Shown here one piece after another: positions 45,902 to 54,133 of a DNA stretch of 64,000 bases. The notes under the pieces are model-generated. The model did no database searches, was not told the DNA's origin, and saw only the letters and a list, made by a program, of their open reading frames with translations. The position numbers and the translations under genes were made by a program. The DNA comes from Limimaricola hongkongensis DSM 17492. GTDB lineage: Bacteria; Pseudomonadota; Alphaproteobacteria; Rhodobacterales; Rhodobacteraceae. Within the stretch, counting starts at the first letter, position 1. Every line of letters starts with the position of its first letter. Where the stretch lies: assembly GCF_000600975.2 (NCBI RefSeq), contig NZ_KK088648.1, forward strand, positions 153,592-217,591. Reading direction: 5' to 3'.

Positions 45902-47860
45902 ATGGCATTGATTCTCAACCGCCGCGGCTTTCTCGCGGGAAGCTCGGCCATGATCGCGCTGCACCCCTTTTCGGTGCGCGCCATGTCGAACCAGGCGCAT
46001 CTGCGCATCATGGAAACCACGGATCTGCACGTCCATGTCTATCCGTACGACTATTACGCCGACCGCGAGATCGACACCGTCGGCCTCGCCCGCACCGCGA
46101 GCCTGATCGAGGATATCCGCGCCGAGGCCACCAATTCGGTGCTGTTCGACAATGGCGATTTCCTGCAGGGCAACCCGATGGGCGACTACATCGCCTATGA
46201 GCGCGGCATGCCCGAGGGCGCGATGCACCCGGTGATCGAGGCGATGAACAGCCTGGGCTTCGACGCCTCGACGCTGGGCAATCACGAGTTCAATTACGGG
46301 CTGGAGTTCCTGATGAACTCGGTCTCGGGCGCCGCCTTCCCGATCGTGTCGTCCAACGTGGTGACGGCCAAGGGCGAAAGCATCACCGAGGACGAGACGC
46401 TGGTGCCGCCCTACACCATTCTCGACCGCGAGATCACCGATGGCGCGGGCGAGACGCATGCCATCCGGATCGGCGTGATCGGCTTCGTGCCGCCGCAGAT
46501 CATGAACTGGGACCGCAAGCATCTCGAAGGAAAGGTCGAGCCGCGCGACATCGTGCGGGCCGCCGAGGCCTATGTGCCCAAGATGAAGCAGGAAGGCGCG
46601 CAGATCATCGTCGCTCTGGCGCATAGCGGCATCGGCCCGGCAGAACACACCGAGGGCATGGAGAACGCCGCCATCCCGCTGGCGGGGGTCGAGGGGATCG
46701 ACGTGGTCCTGACCGGGCACAGCCATCTCGTCTTCCCCGGTCCCGACTACGAGGATCACGAGGGCGTCGATGTCGCGGCGGGCACGATCGGCGGCAAGCC
46801 GGGCGTGATGGCGGGGTTCTGGGGCTCCCACATGGGGCTCGTCGACCTGATGCTGGAGCGCGATGGCGAGGGCTGGCGCGTGGCCGGATCGGAGGTCGAG
46901 GCGCGCCCGATCTACGAGCGTGGCGAGGACCGCAGCATCACGCCGCTGGTCGAAAGCCACGAGCCGGTGCTGGAGTCGGTGGCCGAGGAGCATCAGGAAA
47001 CGCTCGATTACGTGCGCCGCGCGGTGGGCAAGACCGACGCGCCGCTGCACAGCTATTTCGCGCTGGTGGCCGACGACCCGTCGGTGCAGATCGTCTCGAA
47101 CGCCCAGACCTGGTATATCGAGCAGATGCTTCAGGGCACCGAGCATGAGGGCCTGCCGATCCTGTCGGCGGCCGCACCCTTCAAGGCGGGCGGTCGTGGC
47201 GGGCCGGAATACTATACCGACGTGCCGACCGGCGACGTGGCGATCAAGAACGTGGCCGATCTCTACCTCTATCCCAACACGGTGCGCGCGGTGCGCGTGA
47301 CCGGGGCCGAGGTCAAGGACTGGCTCGAACGCTCGGCGGGGATGTTCAACCACATCGAAAAGGGCAAGGAAGAGCAGGTTCTGCTCAACGACGATTTCCC
47401 CTCCTACAATTTCGACGTGATCGACGGCGTCACCTACGAGATCGACCTGAGCGAGCCCGCGAAGTTCGACCGCGAGGGCGCGGTGGTGAACCCCGACACC
47501 AACCGGATCAGGAACCTGCAATTCGAAGGCCAGCCGATCGACCCGGAGCAGGAGTTCATCATCGCCACCAACAACTACCGCGCGACGGGCGGCGGGTCGT
47601 TCCCCGGCGCCGACGGCTCGACCATCGTGTTCGAAGGGCCCGACACCAACCGCGACGTGATCGTGCGCTATATCGTCGAGCAGGGCACGATCTCGCCCTC
47701 CGCCGATGCCAACTGGAGCTTCGTGCCGATGGACGGGACCACGGTGCTGTTCGACACCGGCCCGGCGGCGGCCAACTATCTCAACGACGTGAAGGGCGTG
47801 CAGATCGCGCCCGCGGGCGACGGGCCGGACGGCTTCGCGCGCTTCGTGATCCGGTTGTGA
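45902..47860 (+). CDS. cpdB: 2',3'-cyclic-nucleotide 2'-phosphodiesterase/3'-nucleotidase
   Basis: Predicted 652 aa periplasmic enzyme. A Tat signal opens it (NRRGFLAGSSAMIALHPFSVRA). The metallophosphatase domain shows METTDLHVHVYPYDYY, DNGDFLQGNPMGDY, LGNHEFNYG, ALAHSGIG and TGHSHLVFPG, all metal ligands in the expected order. The C-terminal nucleotide-binding domain has LPILSAAAPFKAGGRGG and ATNNYRATGGGSFPG. It releases nucleosides and phosphate from external 2',3'-cyclic nucleotides and 3'-nucleotides. The start at 45902 is 170 codons inside a longer open frame and is set by the signal sequence. Use of Tat rather than Sec is worth noting. A hairpin at 47868-47892 follows. Confidence 0.95.
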   Translation: MALILNRRGFLAGSSAMIALHPFSVRAMSNQAHLRIMETTDLHVHVYPYDYYADREIDTVGLARTASLIEDIRAEATNSVLFDNGDFLQGNPMGDYIAYERGMPEGAMHPVIEAMNSLGFDASTLGNHEFNYGLEFLMNSVSGAAFPIVSSNVVTAKGESITEDETLVPPYTILDREITDGAGETHAIRIGVIGFVPPQIMNWDRKHLEGKVEPRDIVRAAEAYVPKMKQEGAQIIVALAHSGIGPAEHTEGMENAAIPLAGVEGIDVVLTGHSHLVFPGPDYEDHEGVDVAAGTIGGKPGVMAGFWGSHMGLVDLMLERDGEGWRVAGSEVEARPIYERGEDRSITPLVESHEPVLESVAEEHQETLDYVRRAVGKTDAPLHSYFALVADDPSVQIVSNAQTWYIEQMLQGTEHEGLPILSAAAPFKAGGRGGPEYYTDVPTGDVAIKNVADLYLYPNTVRAVRVTGAEVKDWLERSAGMFNHIEKGKEEQVLLNDDFPSYNFDVIDGVTYEIDLSEPAKFDREGAVVNPDTNRIRNLQFEGQPIDPEQEFIIATNNYRATGGGSFPGADGSTIVFEGPDTNRDVIVRYIVEQGTISPSADANWSFVPMDGTTVLFDTGPAAANYLNDVKGVQIAPAGDGPDGFARFVIRL

Positions 47861-47867
47861 TCGCTGC

Positions 47868-47892
47868 GGGCCGGGGTCTTGCACCCCGGCCC
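47868..47892 (+). terminator. Hairpin after cpdB
   Basis: GGGCCGGGGT (47868-47877) pairs with 47883-47892 over a 5-base loop; no T-run follows. Confidence 0.5.
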
Positions 47893-47941
47893 TGCCGCGC
47901 CCTGCCCCGGCCAGATGCGCCGCGACAAACGAAACCTCAAA

Positions 47942-47964
47942 TTGTGCGATGTCGCAGCGCACAA
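47942..47964 (+). promoter_or_regulatory. Nested inverted repeats upstream of a small RHH-like gene
   Basis: TTGTGCG (47942-47948) and CGCACAA (47958-47964) flank a 9-base centre. Within it TGCGA and TCGCA (47945-47956) form a second, offset palindrome. It lies 60-120 bases before the possible starts of the next gene, whose product looks like a ribbon-helix-helix protein, so autoregulation is possible. This is inference. Confidence 0.4.
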
Positions 47965-48026
47965 CCTCTGGCCCGGCGGCGGCAAACGCGCTGTAATGGG
48001 TGCGCACAGCCAGCGGGGAAAATCGC

Positions 48027-48269
48027 GTGACAGGCAGGACCGACGACCGCCCGGATGGCGACATGGCCGACAGCCGGCAGATCAGCGTGCGGGTGGACAA
48101 CGCGCTGGCCCAGCGGTTTCTCGCGGCCCGGCGCATCTGCGAGGCGCATGGCAAATCGCTGCCGCTCGCCGAGGTGGTCCGCGTCGGCATGGAGGCCGCG
48201 ATCCGCGAGGTCGAGACGACCTTCGGCGAAACGGTGGACGCCGCGCCGGATACGCCAGACACCAAGTGA
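48027..48269 (+). CDS. Small ribbon-helix-helix-like protein, function unknown
   Basis: Predicted 80 aa from GTG 48027 (GGGGAAAA upstream) or 68 aa from ATG 48063. The part RQISVRVDNALAQRFLAARR, followed by helices to AEVVRVGMEAAIREVE, has the strand-helix-helix order and spacing of RHH DNA-binding proteins. The ends are polar and short. I cannot name the family. It has no toxin-like partner next to it; cpdB ends 166 bases upstream and ferredoxin begins 252 bases downstream. Confidence 0.6.
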   Translation: MTGRTDDRPDGDMADSRQISVRVDNALAQRFLAARRICEAHGKSLPLAEVVRVGMEAAIREVETTFGETVDAAPDTPDTK

Positions 48270-48424
48270 AGGCCCCGCCCCGTTTTCGATGAACCGGGCG
48301 CCTGCGCGGGCGCGTGACCCTTCGGGCACGCCCCCCTTTCGCGCCGACCGTCGCAACCATGGGGTGAACGGCGCGGCGGCGATCCGAACCCGGCGGATCC
48401 CGGCGCCGGGGCCCCGCCAGACCA

Positions 48425-48439
48425 TTGCCGTTTCGGCAA
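48425..48439 (+). promoter_or_regulatory. Short inverted repeat before the ferredoxin operon
   Basis: TTGCCG, three bases, CGGCAA, about 83 bases before the ferredoxin start, in an otherwise empty 252-base gap. The half-sites are the same as those at 60223-60249. It could be an operator; no regulator is indicated. Confidence 0.35.
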
Positions 48440-48521
48440 CGACCAAAGCGATATTCTCTACTTTATTGGATCGCATCCGCGCCTGATAGTCGCCTCGTGA
48501 CTTGAAGGAGCGAGCTGCCAG

Positions 48522-48863
48522 ATGGCTTACGTGATTGCGGACCCCTGCATCGACATCAAGGACGGCGCCTGCACGCTCGCCTGTCCGGCGGACTGCATCT
48601 ACGAAGGCGGGCGGATGTTCTACATCCACCCCGACGAATGCATCAATTGCGGGCTGTGCCTGTCGATCTGCCCGGTCGATGCGATCCATTACGACGAAGA
48701 GCTGCCCGAGGCGGCCCGCCCCTTTGCCGCCGTCAACCGCGAGTTCTTCGGCCCGGAGGTGTCGGGCTTGGGCGATCCCGGCGGCTGGGACAAATCGGTC
48801 TCGGTCGAGGCCGATCACCCGCTCGTCGCGGCCCGTGCCAAATCCCAACGCCAGATTGCCTGA
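48522..48863 (+). CDS. Seven-iron (3Fe-4S/4Fe-4S) ferredoxin of the FdxA type
   Basis: Predicted 113 aa. MAYVIADPCIDIKDGACTLACPADCIYEG and HPDECINCGLCLSICPVDAI hold the cysteines for a [3Fe-4S] and a [4Fe-4S] cluster, with the first motif spaced like the FdxA group. The extra C-terminal 50 residues are also typical. It carries single electrons at low potential. GAAGGAG precedes the start. It is followed after 7 bases by a DapA-like gene and then a semialdehyde dehydrogenase, so it may supply electrons to a partner of that pathway, but its partner is unknown. Confidence 0.92.
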   Translation: MAYVIADPCIDIKDGACTLACPADCIYEGGRMFYIHPDECINCGLCLSICPVDAIHYDEELPEAARPFAAVNREFFGPEVSGLGDPGGWDKSVSVEADHPLVAARAKSQRQIA

Positions 48864-48870
48864 GGTGCAG

Positions 48871-49758
48871 ATGACCCCCAACCGACCGCGCGGCGTGATC
48901 GCCGCCATCGCCACGGCCCTGACCGAGGCCGGGCGCCCCGACCTGCCGCCGATGCTGCGCCATGCGCGCTGGCTTCTGGAGAATGGCTGCGACGCGCTCA
49001 ACCTTCTGGGCACCACCGGCGAGGCGAGCTCCCTGCCCGCCGCCGACCGGATGGAGCTGATGGCCGCGATGGCCGACGGGATCGCGCCTTCGCGGATGAT
49101 GGTCGGCACCGGCTGCCCGGATCTCGCCACCACCGTCGCGCTGACCCGCCACGCCGCCGATCTCGGCTTTGCCGGGGCGCTGGTGCTGCCGCCCTATTAC
49201 TACAAGGGCGTCGACGAGGCCGGGCTTCTTGCCTTCTTCGCCGCGCTGGTCGAGGCGACCGCCGACAGGCCGATCCCGATCTATCTCTACAACTTCCCGC
49301 AGATGACCGGCCTGCGCTTCGAGCCCGGTTTCGCCGCCGCGCTGAAAGCGCGCTTTCCCGACCGGATCGCCGGGGCCAAGGACAGCTCGGGCGATCTCGA
49401 CTATGCCGCCGAGCTGGCGCAAATCCCCGGCTTCGACGTGTTCCCGAGCGACGAATCCGCGCTGGCCCAGGCGCCCGCGCGCGGCTTCGCGGGCTGCATC
49501 TCGGCCACCGTCAACCTCACCGCGCCGCTGGCGCAGCGGCTCTGGCGGACCCCGTCGGACGCCGCACTGGCCGAGGAGCTGGGCCTTCGCCGCCGCGCCA
49601 TCGCGGCGACGCCGCTGATCCCAAGCGTCAAGGCGCTGGTGGCAAAGCTGCACGACGCGCCCGGCTATGCGCGCGTGCTGCCGCCGCTTTCCCCGCTCAC
49701 CGACGCACAGGCGCAGGCCCTGCCGGCATGGGCCGTGCTCGCCTCCGAGCCGGCCTGA
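48871..49758 (+). CDS. Dihydrodipicolinate synthase/N-acetylneuraminate lyase family protein
   Basis: Predicted 295 aa TIM-barrel class I aldolase relative. Conserved LLGTTGEASSLPAADRM, the Tyr in IYLYNFPQMTG and the Schiff-base Lys in AGAKDSSGDLDY are present. It is probably not the lysine-pathway enzyme: the adjacent gene encodes a 2-oxoglutarate-semialdehyde type dehydrogenase. Together they fit degradation of sugar acids (keto-deoxy acid dehydratase) or of 4-hydroxyproline (pyrroline-hydroxycarboxylate deaminase). The choice cannot be made here. ATG 48871 follows TGAGGTG, partly within the ferredoxin stop. Confidence 0.88.
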   Translation: MTPNRPRGVIAAIATALTEAGRPDLPPMLRHARWLLENGCDALNLLGTTGEASSLPAADRMELMAAMADGIAPSRMMVGTGCPDLATTVALTRHAADLGFAGALVLPPYYYKGVDEAGLLAFFAALVEATADRPIPIYLYNFPQMTGLRFEPGFAAALKARFPDRIAGAKDSSGDLDYAAELAQIPGFDVFPSDESALAQAPARGFAGCISATVNLTAPLAQRLWRTPSDAALAEELGLRRRAIAATPLIPSVKALVAKLHDAPGYARVLPPLSPLTDAQAQALPAWAVLASEPA

Positions 49759-49794
49759 GCGTCACCACCCGAAAAAACCAACAGGACTGAATCG

Positions 49795-51249
49795 ATGAAA
49801 ATGAACGACGTGACCAAGCAACACCGCAACCTGATCGCGGGCGAATGGGTCGAAGGCGCGGATATCAACGAAAACCGCAACCCCGCCAACACCGACGAGA
49901 TCGTCGGCCTTTATGCGCGCGCCTCGAAGGACGACGCCAAGCGTGCCATCGCGGCCGCACGCGCCGCCTTTCCGGCGTGGAGCAAATCGGGCCCGCAGCA
50001 GCGTCACGACCTTCTGAAGAAGGTGTCCGACACGATCGCCGCGCGGGCCGACGAGCTGGGCGAGCTTCTGGCGCGCGAGGAAGGCAAGACCTTTGCCGAG
50101 GCCAAGGGCGAGGTGATGCGCGCCTCACAGGTCTTCGGCTTCTTTTCGGGTGAAACGCTGCGCCAGACCGGTGACGCGGTCGACAGCGTGCGCCCCGGCG
50201 TCGAGGTCATGGTGCAGCGCGAGGCGCTCGGCGTGATCGGCCTGATCACCCCGTGGAACTTCCCCATCGCGATCCCGGCGTGGAAGATCGCCCCGGCGCT
50301 GGCCTATGGCAACTGCGTGGTGATCAAGCCCGCCGACCTGACGCCGGGCTGCGCCTGGGCGCTCGCGGAGATCATCCACGAGGCGGGCGCGCCCGAGGGC
50401 GTGTTCAACCTCGTCATGGGGCGCGGCTCCGAGGTCGGCGCCGAGATCCTCGACAACCCCGAGATCGACGCGGTGAGCTTTACCGGTTCGGTCGAAACCG
50501 GGCGCAAGGTCGCCGAGACCTGCGTGGCGCAGATGAAGAAGGTGCAGCTCGAGATGGGCGGCAAGAACCCTCTCGTGGTGCTCGACGACGCCGATCTCGA
50601 CGTGGCGGTGAACTGCGCGCTGAACGGCGCCTTCTTCTCCACCGGCCAGCGCTGCACCGCCTCCTCGCGGCTGATCGTGACCGAAGGCATCCATGACCGT
50701 TTCGTCGAAGCGCTCACCGAAAAGCTGCGCGCGCTCAAGGTCGGCGACCCGATGGACGGCGCGGTGCATATCGGCCCGGTGGTCGATGCGAGCCAGCTGG
50801 AGCAGAACAAACGCTACGTGAAGATCGGGCAGGACGAAGGCGCGACGCTGGTCTGCGGCGGCGAGGTGATCGAGGGCGACACGCCCGGCCATTTCATGAC
50901 GCCCGCGCTGTTCACGAACACCACCAACGAGATGCGCATCAACCGCGAGGAAATCTTCGGCCCCGTCGCCACGGTGATCAAGGTCGCCGATTATGACGAG
51001 GCGCTGCGCGTCGCCAACGACACCGATTTCGGGCTGTCCGCCGGGATCTGCACCACCCATCTCGGCCACGCCGCGCATTTCCGCCGCCATGCCGAAGCCG
51101 GCATGGTGATGGTCAACCTGCCGACCGCGGGCGTCGATTACCACACGCCGTTCGGCGGGCGCAAAGGGTCGAGCTATGGCCCGCGCGAACAGGGGCAATA
51201 CGCGCGCGAATTCTACACCACGGTCAAGACCACCTACATCCAGGCCTGA
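49795..51249 (+). CDS. NAD(P)-dependent aldehyde dehydrogenase, probably 2-oxoglutarate semialdehyde dehydrogenase
   Basis: Predicted 484 aa. Catalytic Cys is in GQRCTASSRL, the Glu in QLEMGGKNPLVV, the cofactor loop in FTGSVETGRKVAE and the active-site Asn in TPWNFPIAIP. The closing NLPTAGVDYHTPFGGRKGSSYGPREQG is characteristic of the group that oxidises 2-oxoglutarate semialdehyde (2,5-dioxopentanoate) to 2-oxoglutarate. With the preceding DapA-like gene it would be the last step of a hexaric/pentonic acid or hydroxyproline route into the TCA cycle. The start has AGGA 8 bases upstream. A strong terminator follows. Confidence 0.9.
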   Translation: MKMNDVTKQHRNLIAGEWVEGADINENRNPANTDEIVGLYARASKDDAKRAIAAARAAFPAWSKSGPQQRHDLLKKVSDTIAARADELGELLAREEGKTFAEAKGEVMRASQVFGFFSGETLRQTGDAVDSVRPGVEVMVQREALGVIGLITPWNFPIAIPAWKIAPALAYGNCVVIKPADLTPGCAWALAEIIHEAGAPEGVFNLVMGRGSEVGAEILDNPEIDAVSFTGSVETGRKVAETCVAQMKKVQLEMGGKNPLVVLDDADLDVAVNCALNGAFFSTGQRCTASSRLIVTEGIHDRFVEALTEKLRALKVGDPMDGAVHIGPVVDASQLEQNKRYVKIGQDEGATLVCGGEVIEGDTPGHFMTPALFTNTTNEMRINREEIFGPVATVIKVADYDEALRVANDTDFGLSAGICTTHLGHAAHFRRHAEAGMVMVNLPTAGVDYHTPFGGRKGSSYGPREQGQYAREFYTTVKTTYIQA

Positions 51250-51286
51250 CCGCCACGTCGTCACCACCTCCTCCCGGTGGCCTTAT

Positions 51287-51322
51287 GGCGCGCGCCCGCT
51301 CCCACGCGGCGCGCGCCTTTTT
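51287..51322 (+). terminator. Intrinsic terminator of the ferredoxin-DapA-like-dehydrogenase operon
   Basis: GGCGCGCGCC (51287-51296), an 11-base loop, its complement (51308-51317) and TTTTT. Confidence 0.88.
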
Positions 51323-51421
51323 CGTGCCCCGGCGCCCGGCTGGCGCGCGGCGTGCTATGCTGGAGCCATCATCGAAGCGGTCCTGCGCCCGAAGGGCGCC
51401 CCACCACAGGAGATCGAAGAC

Positions 51422-51718
51422 ATGATCATGCGCATATTCCAAGTCGTCACCAAGCAGGGCAAGGAAGAGGAGTTCGGCCGGTTCTTCACCCAAAAGGCGA
51501 TCCCGATGATGAAGGGCACAAAGGGCATCCTTCAGGTGCTGCCCGGCGCGCCGCGTCCCGAAAGCCCGCGCGAGTTCAGCTTTGTCATGGTCTGGGAGGA
51601 TCTGGACGCCCTCAAGGCCTTTGCCGGGGAGGATTACGCCAGCCCGCATATCGACCCGGCCGAGGCCGATCTGGTCGAAACCCGGAGCATCCGGCATTAC
51701 GAGCTTGCCGAAGCCTGA
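51422..51718 (+). CDS. Antibiotic-biosynthesis-monooxygenase-fold (ABM) small protein
   Basis: Predicted 98 aa. The pattern MRIFQVVTKQGKEEEFGRFFTQKAIPMM, GILQVLPGAPRP and FVMVWEDLDALKAFAGED is that of dimeric alpha-beta barrel (ABM/EthD-like) proteins, which include small cofactor-free monooxygenases and heme-degrading enzymes. No catalytic residue can be pointed to. ATG 51422 follows AGGAG by 9 bases; an ATG six bases on is possible. It is convergent with the amidohydrolase. Confidence 0.78.
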   Translation: MIMRIFQVVTKQGKEEEFGRFFTQKAIPMMKGTKGILQVLPGAPRPESPREFSFVMVWEDLDALKAFAGEDYASPHIDPAEADLVETRSIRHYELAEA

Positions 51719-51776
51719 ATTTCGGGAACGACCCGTTCAGCGACGGCCCCCGCGCGCCGCGCTTACGGCATGGCGG

Positions 51777-53180
51777 TCAGCTTCGGGCGTAATGCGCGCG
51801 GGTCAGCGCCGCGGTCCGCCGGACATCGGGACGCAGCGCCTCCAGACGCGGCAGATCGGCGCGGGCCTGCGCCACAAGCTCTGCCAGCGCCGCATCAGCA
51901 TCGATCCCGGTGAGCGCGCCGTCGCGCAGCACCGCGCGGCCCGCGACCACCAGATCGCGGACATGGCGCGCGCCCATCCGCGCCAGAAGGCGTTCGCCCG
52001 GCGCGTCGTCGGGCCACAGCGCCTCGGCGCTCAGAGCCGCCCAGTCGAGCGTCACGATATCGGCGCCGCGCGGCATGGCGCCGATATCGGCATTGATGCC
52101 GCAGGCGGCGTCGAACACGGCGGCCACGGGCATCGCCGTCTCGAGCCCCCGGCCCGCCTGCAACATCCCGAACAGCCGCATCTCGGCCCAGATGTCCTGC
52201 GCGTCGTCGAACCCCGTGCCGTCGAGCCCGATGCCGGTCGCCATGCGCGCCGCCACGTCGCGCGGCAGGATACCCGAGCGCAGTCGCAGATTGGCCGAGG
52301 GGTTCGACGCCAGCCGCACGCCGCGTTCGGCCAGAAGCTCGGCCTCGGCGGCGGTAAGCTGCACGCCATGCGCCACGGTCAGGCGCGGCGACAGAAAGCC
52401 GATCGCGTCGAGATGCGCGACGACGCCGTGCGCGAAACGCCGATCGAGCCAGCCGCGCTGGCGCGGGCTTTCCAGAAGATGCATGTGGATGCGCCGGTCG
52501 TGGCGCTCGGAGGCTTCGGCCACCGCTTCGAGCATCGCGTCCGAGCACCATTGCGGGCCGATCGGGCCGAGTTGCACGTCGACCATCGGGCCGGCATGGC
52601 GGCGGGCGATCTCCTCCACGGCGGCGATCTGATCGGGGATCGGCGCGTAGCGCGGCAAGAGCCCGTCGAGCCAGTCGGCCTCCGCCGCGCCAAGCGTCCG
52701 GCGATACGCCTCGGCCCCGCCATAGACCATGGGCGACGCGTCGAGCAGCGGGCAGCTCAGCGCCAGCCTGATGCCGACATCGCGCGCCGCGCGCACCACA
52801 TCGCCCGCCTCCTCGACCAGGCGCCCGGCGTTGAGCGAGTTGTGGCAATGCACGGTCCCGGCGCAGCCCGACCGCGCCAGCCGCGAAAACGCGACGAGCG
52901 CCTCGAGATAGGGATCGGTGCGCGGCCTGAGCCGCAGCCCGGCGATCCACGGCTCCAGCGCGTCGTCATTCGCGCCGAAATCGAGCGTGCGGATGCCGTA
53001 GCCATGGTCATGCCCGTTGATCGGCGCGGGCAGCGCCATCATCCCCGTGCCGCCCTGCCCTGTGCCGCCCCGCCCCGGAAGGCGGCGCGGCTCGGGGTTG
53101 CACAGGATTTGGCACGGGCCCTCGGGCGCGCCATGGCCGGGGCGCGGCCACCAGCGGTCGACGTCGAGCGCGATGCTCAT
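51777..53180 (-). CDS. Amidohydrolase family protein (cytosine deaminase/chlorohydrolase-like)
   Basis: Predicted 467 aa. The metal-binding HxH is in INGHDHGYGIRT; later ligands are probably the His of HMHLLESPRQRGW and VAHGVQLT, and the Asp in GIGLDGTGFDDAQ. SNPSANLRLRSG is the typical loop of the deaminase branch. It would hydrolyse a C-N or C-Cl bond of a small molecule. It is the last gene of the minus-strand catabolic unit, its ATG overlapping the LysR stop by four bases. The substrate is unknown. The start at 53180 is 127 codons inside a longer, meaningless frame. Confidence 0.88.
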   Translation of the reverse strand: MSIALDVDRWWPRPGHGAPEGPCQILCNPEPRRLPGRGGTGQGGTGMMALPAPINGHDHGYGIRTLDFGANDDALEPWIAGLRLRPRTDPYLEALVAFSRLARSGCAGTVHCHNSLNAGRLVEEAGDVVRAARDVGIRLALSCPLLDASPMVYGGAEAYRRTLGAAEADWLDGLLPRYAPIPDQIAAVEEIARRHAGPMVDVQLGPIGPQWCSDAMLEAVAEASERHDRRIHMHLLESPRQRGWLDRRFAHGVVAHLDAIGFLSPRLTVAHGVQLTAAEAELLAERGVRLASNPSANLRLRSGILPRDVAARMATGIGLDGTGFDDAQDIWAEMRLFGMLQAGRGLETAMPVAAVFDAACGINADIGAMPRGADIVTLDWAALSAEALWPDDAPGERLLARMGARHVRDLVVAGRAVLRDGALTGIDADAALAELVAQARADLPRLEALRPDVRRTAALTRAHYARS

Positions 53181-54115
53181 GCGCGCTCCAGCGCGTTGAA
53201 CTTCTGCATCCACGGCGCCTCGCGCAGCGCCTCCAGCCCTTCGGTCAGCTGCGCGACCAGCGCCTCGGAGGCCTGCGTCAGCTTGCGGCGGCGCGGCACC
53301 AGAAGCCCCAGCTCCAGCCCGCCCAGCCGCGTGCCCGCCAGCGGCACGGCGACGATGCTGCCCTCGGCCAGCTCGTGCACCATGCCGAGCGGCGTGTAGA
53401 AGGCGACCCCGTCGCCTTCGAGGATCATCGGCTTGAGCATCATCAGGTTGTTGGAGGCCGCGAGCACGCGACCGGTGCGGTTGAGCACCGACAATTCCAT
53501 CTCGATCAGCGAGCGGATCGGCGCGGTGTCGAGCTGCAACAGCAGATTGTAGGCGGCGCAATCGCTCAGCGTCACGGACTCGCGCTCGGCCAGCGGGTGA
53601 TCGCGCGCCACCATCGCCATCAGCGGCATCGGGATCGGCGCGATGAACTCGGTGTCCTCGGGCCGCGCGAGGCTGAAGGTGATGCCGAGATCGGCCTCGC
53701 CCTCGGCGACCATGGTGGCGACGGTGCCATGCGCGCCGGTGCGCACCCGGAAATCGACCTTGGGATGGGCCTTGTGATACTTGCTCACCTGCTCGGGCAG
53801 AAAGCTCACCAGCAGGCTGTCGAGCGAGGCGATGGAGACGGTGCCGGTCTTTTCGCCGCGCAGCGCGCCCAGCTCGCCCTTGAGCACCTCGAAATCATTC
53901 AGCGTGCGGTCGGCATGGGCCAGGAGCCGCTTGCCCGCCTGCGTCAGCCGCAAGCCCCCCGGCAGGCGTTCGAACAGCGGCGTGCCAAGCTCGTCCTCGA
54001 CCTTCTGGATCTGGCGGCTGATCGCGGAGGAGGCGACATGCAGCTGCTCGGAGGCCGCGCGGATCGATCCGGCGCGGGCCACCACCGTGAAGTATCGCAG
54101 GAAGGCTGCGTGCAT
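53177..54115 (-). CDS. LysR-family transcriptional regulator
   Basis: Predicted 312 aa. The N-terminal winged helix (AAFLRYFTVVARAGSIRAASEQLHVASSAISRQIQKVEDELG) is complete, and LFERLPGGLRLTQAGKRLL joins it to the effector domain. It lies inside the catabolic unit, 18 bases after the enoyl-CoA hydratase gene and overlapping the amidohydrolase. Most LysR genes are divergent from their targets; here it is a member of the same operon, so it may autoregulate. A dyad at 60223-60249, ahead of the first gene, is a candidate site. Confidence 0.93.
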   Translation of the reverse strand: MHAAFLRYFTVVARAGSIRAASEQLHVASSAISRQIQKVEDELGTPLFERLPGGLRLTQAGKRLLAHADRTLNDFEVLKGELGALRGEKTGTVSIASLDSLLVSFLPEQVSKYHKAHPKVDFRVRTGAHGTVATMVAEGEADLGITFSLARPEDTEFIAPIPMPLMAMVARDHPLAERESVTLSDCAAYNLLLQLDTAPIRSLIEMELSVLNRTGRVLAASNNLMMLKPMILEGDGVAFYTPLGMVHELAEGSIVAVPLAGTRLGGLELGLLVPRRRKLTQASEALVAQLTEGLEALREAPWMQKFNALERA

Positions 54116-54133
54116 GTCGTCTCTCCGTCCGGG

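Noticed and set aside
48027..48269. Antitoxin of a toxin-antitoxin pair
   Set aside because: The RHH-like fold would fit, but no small toxin-like frame lies within several hundred bases on either side.
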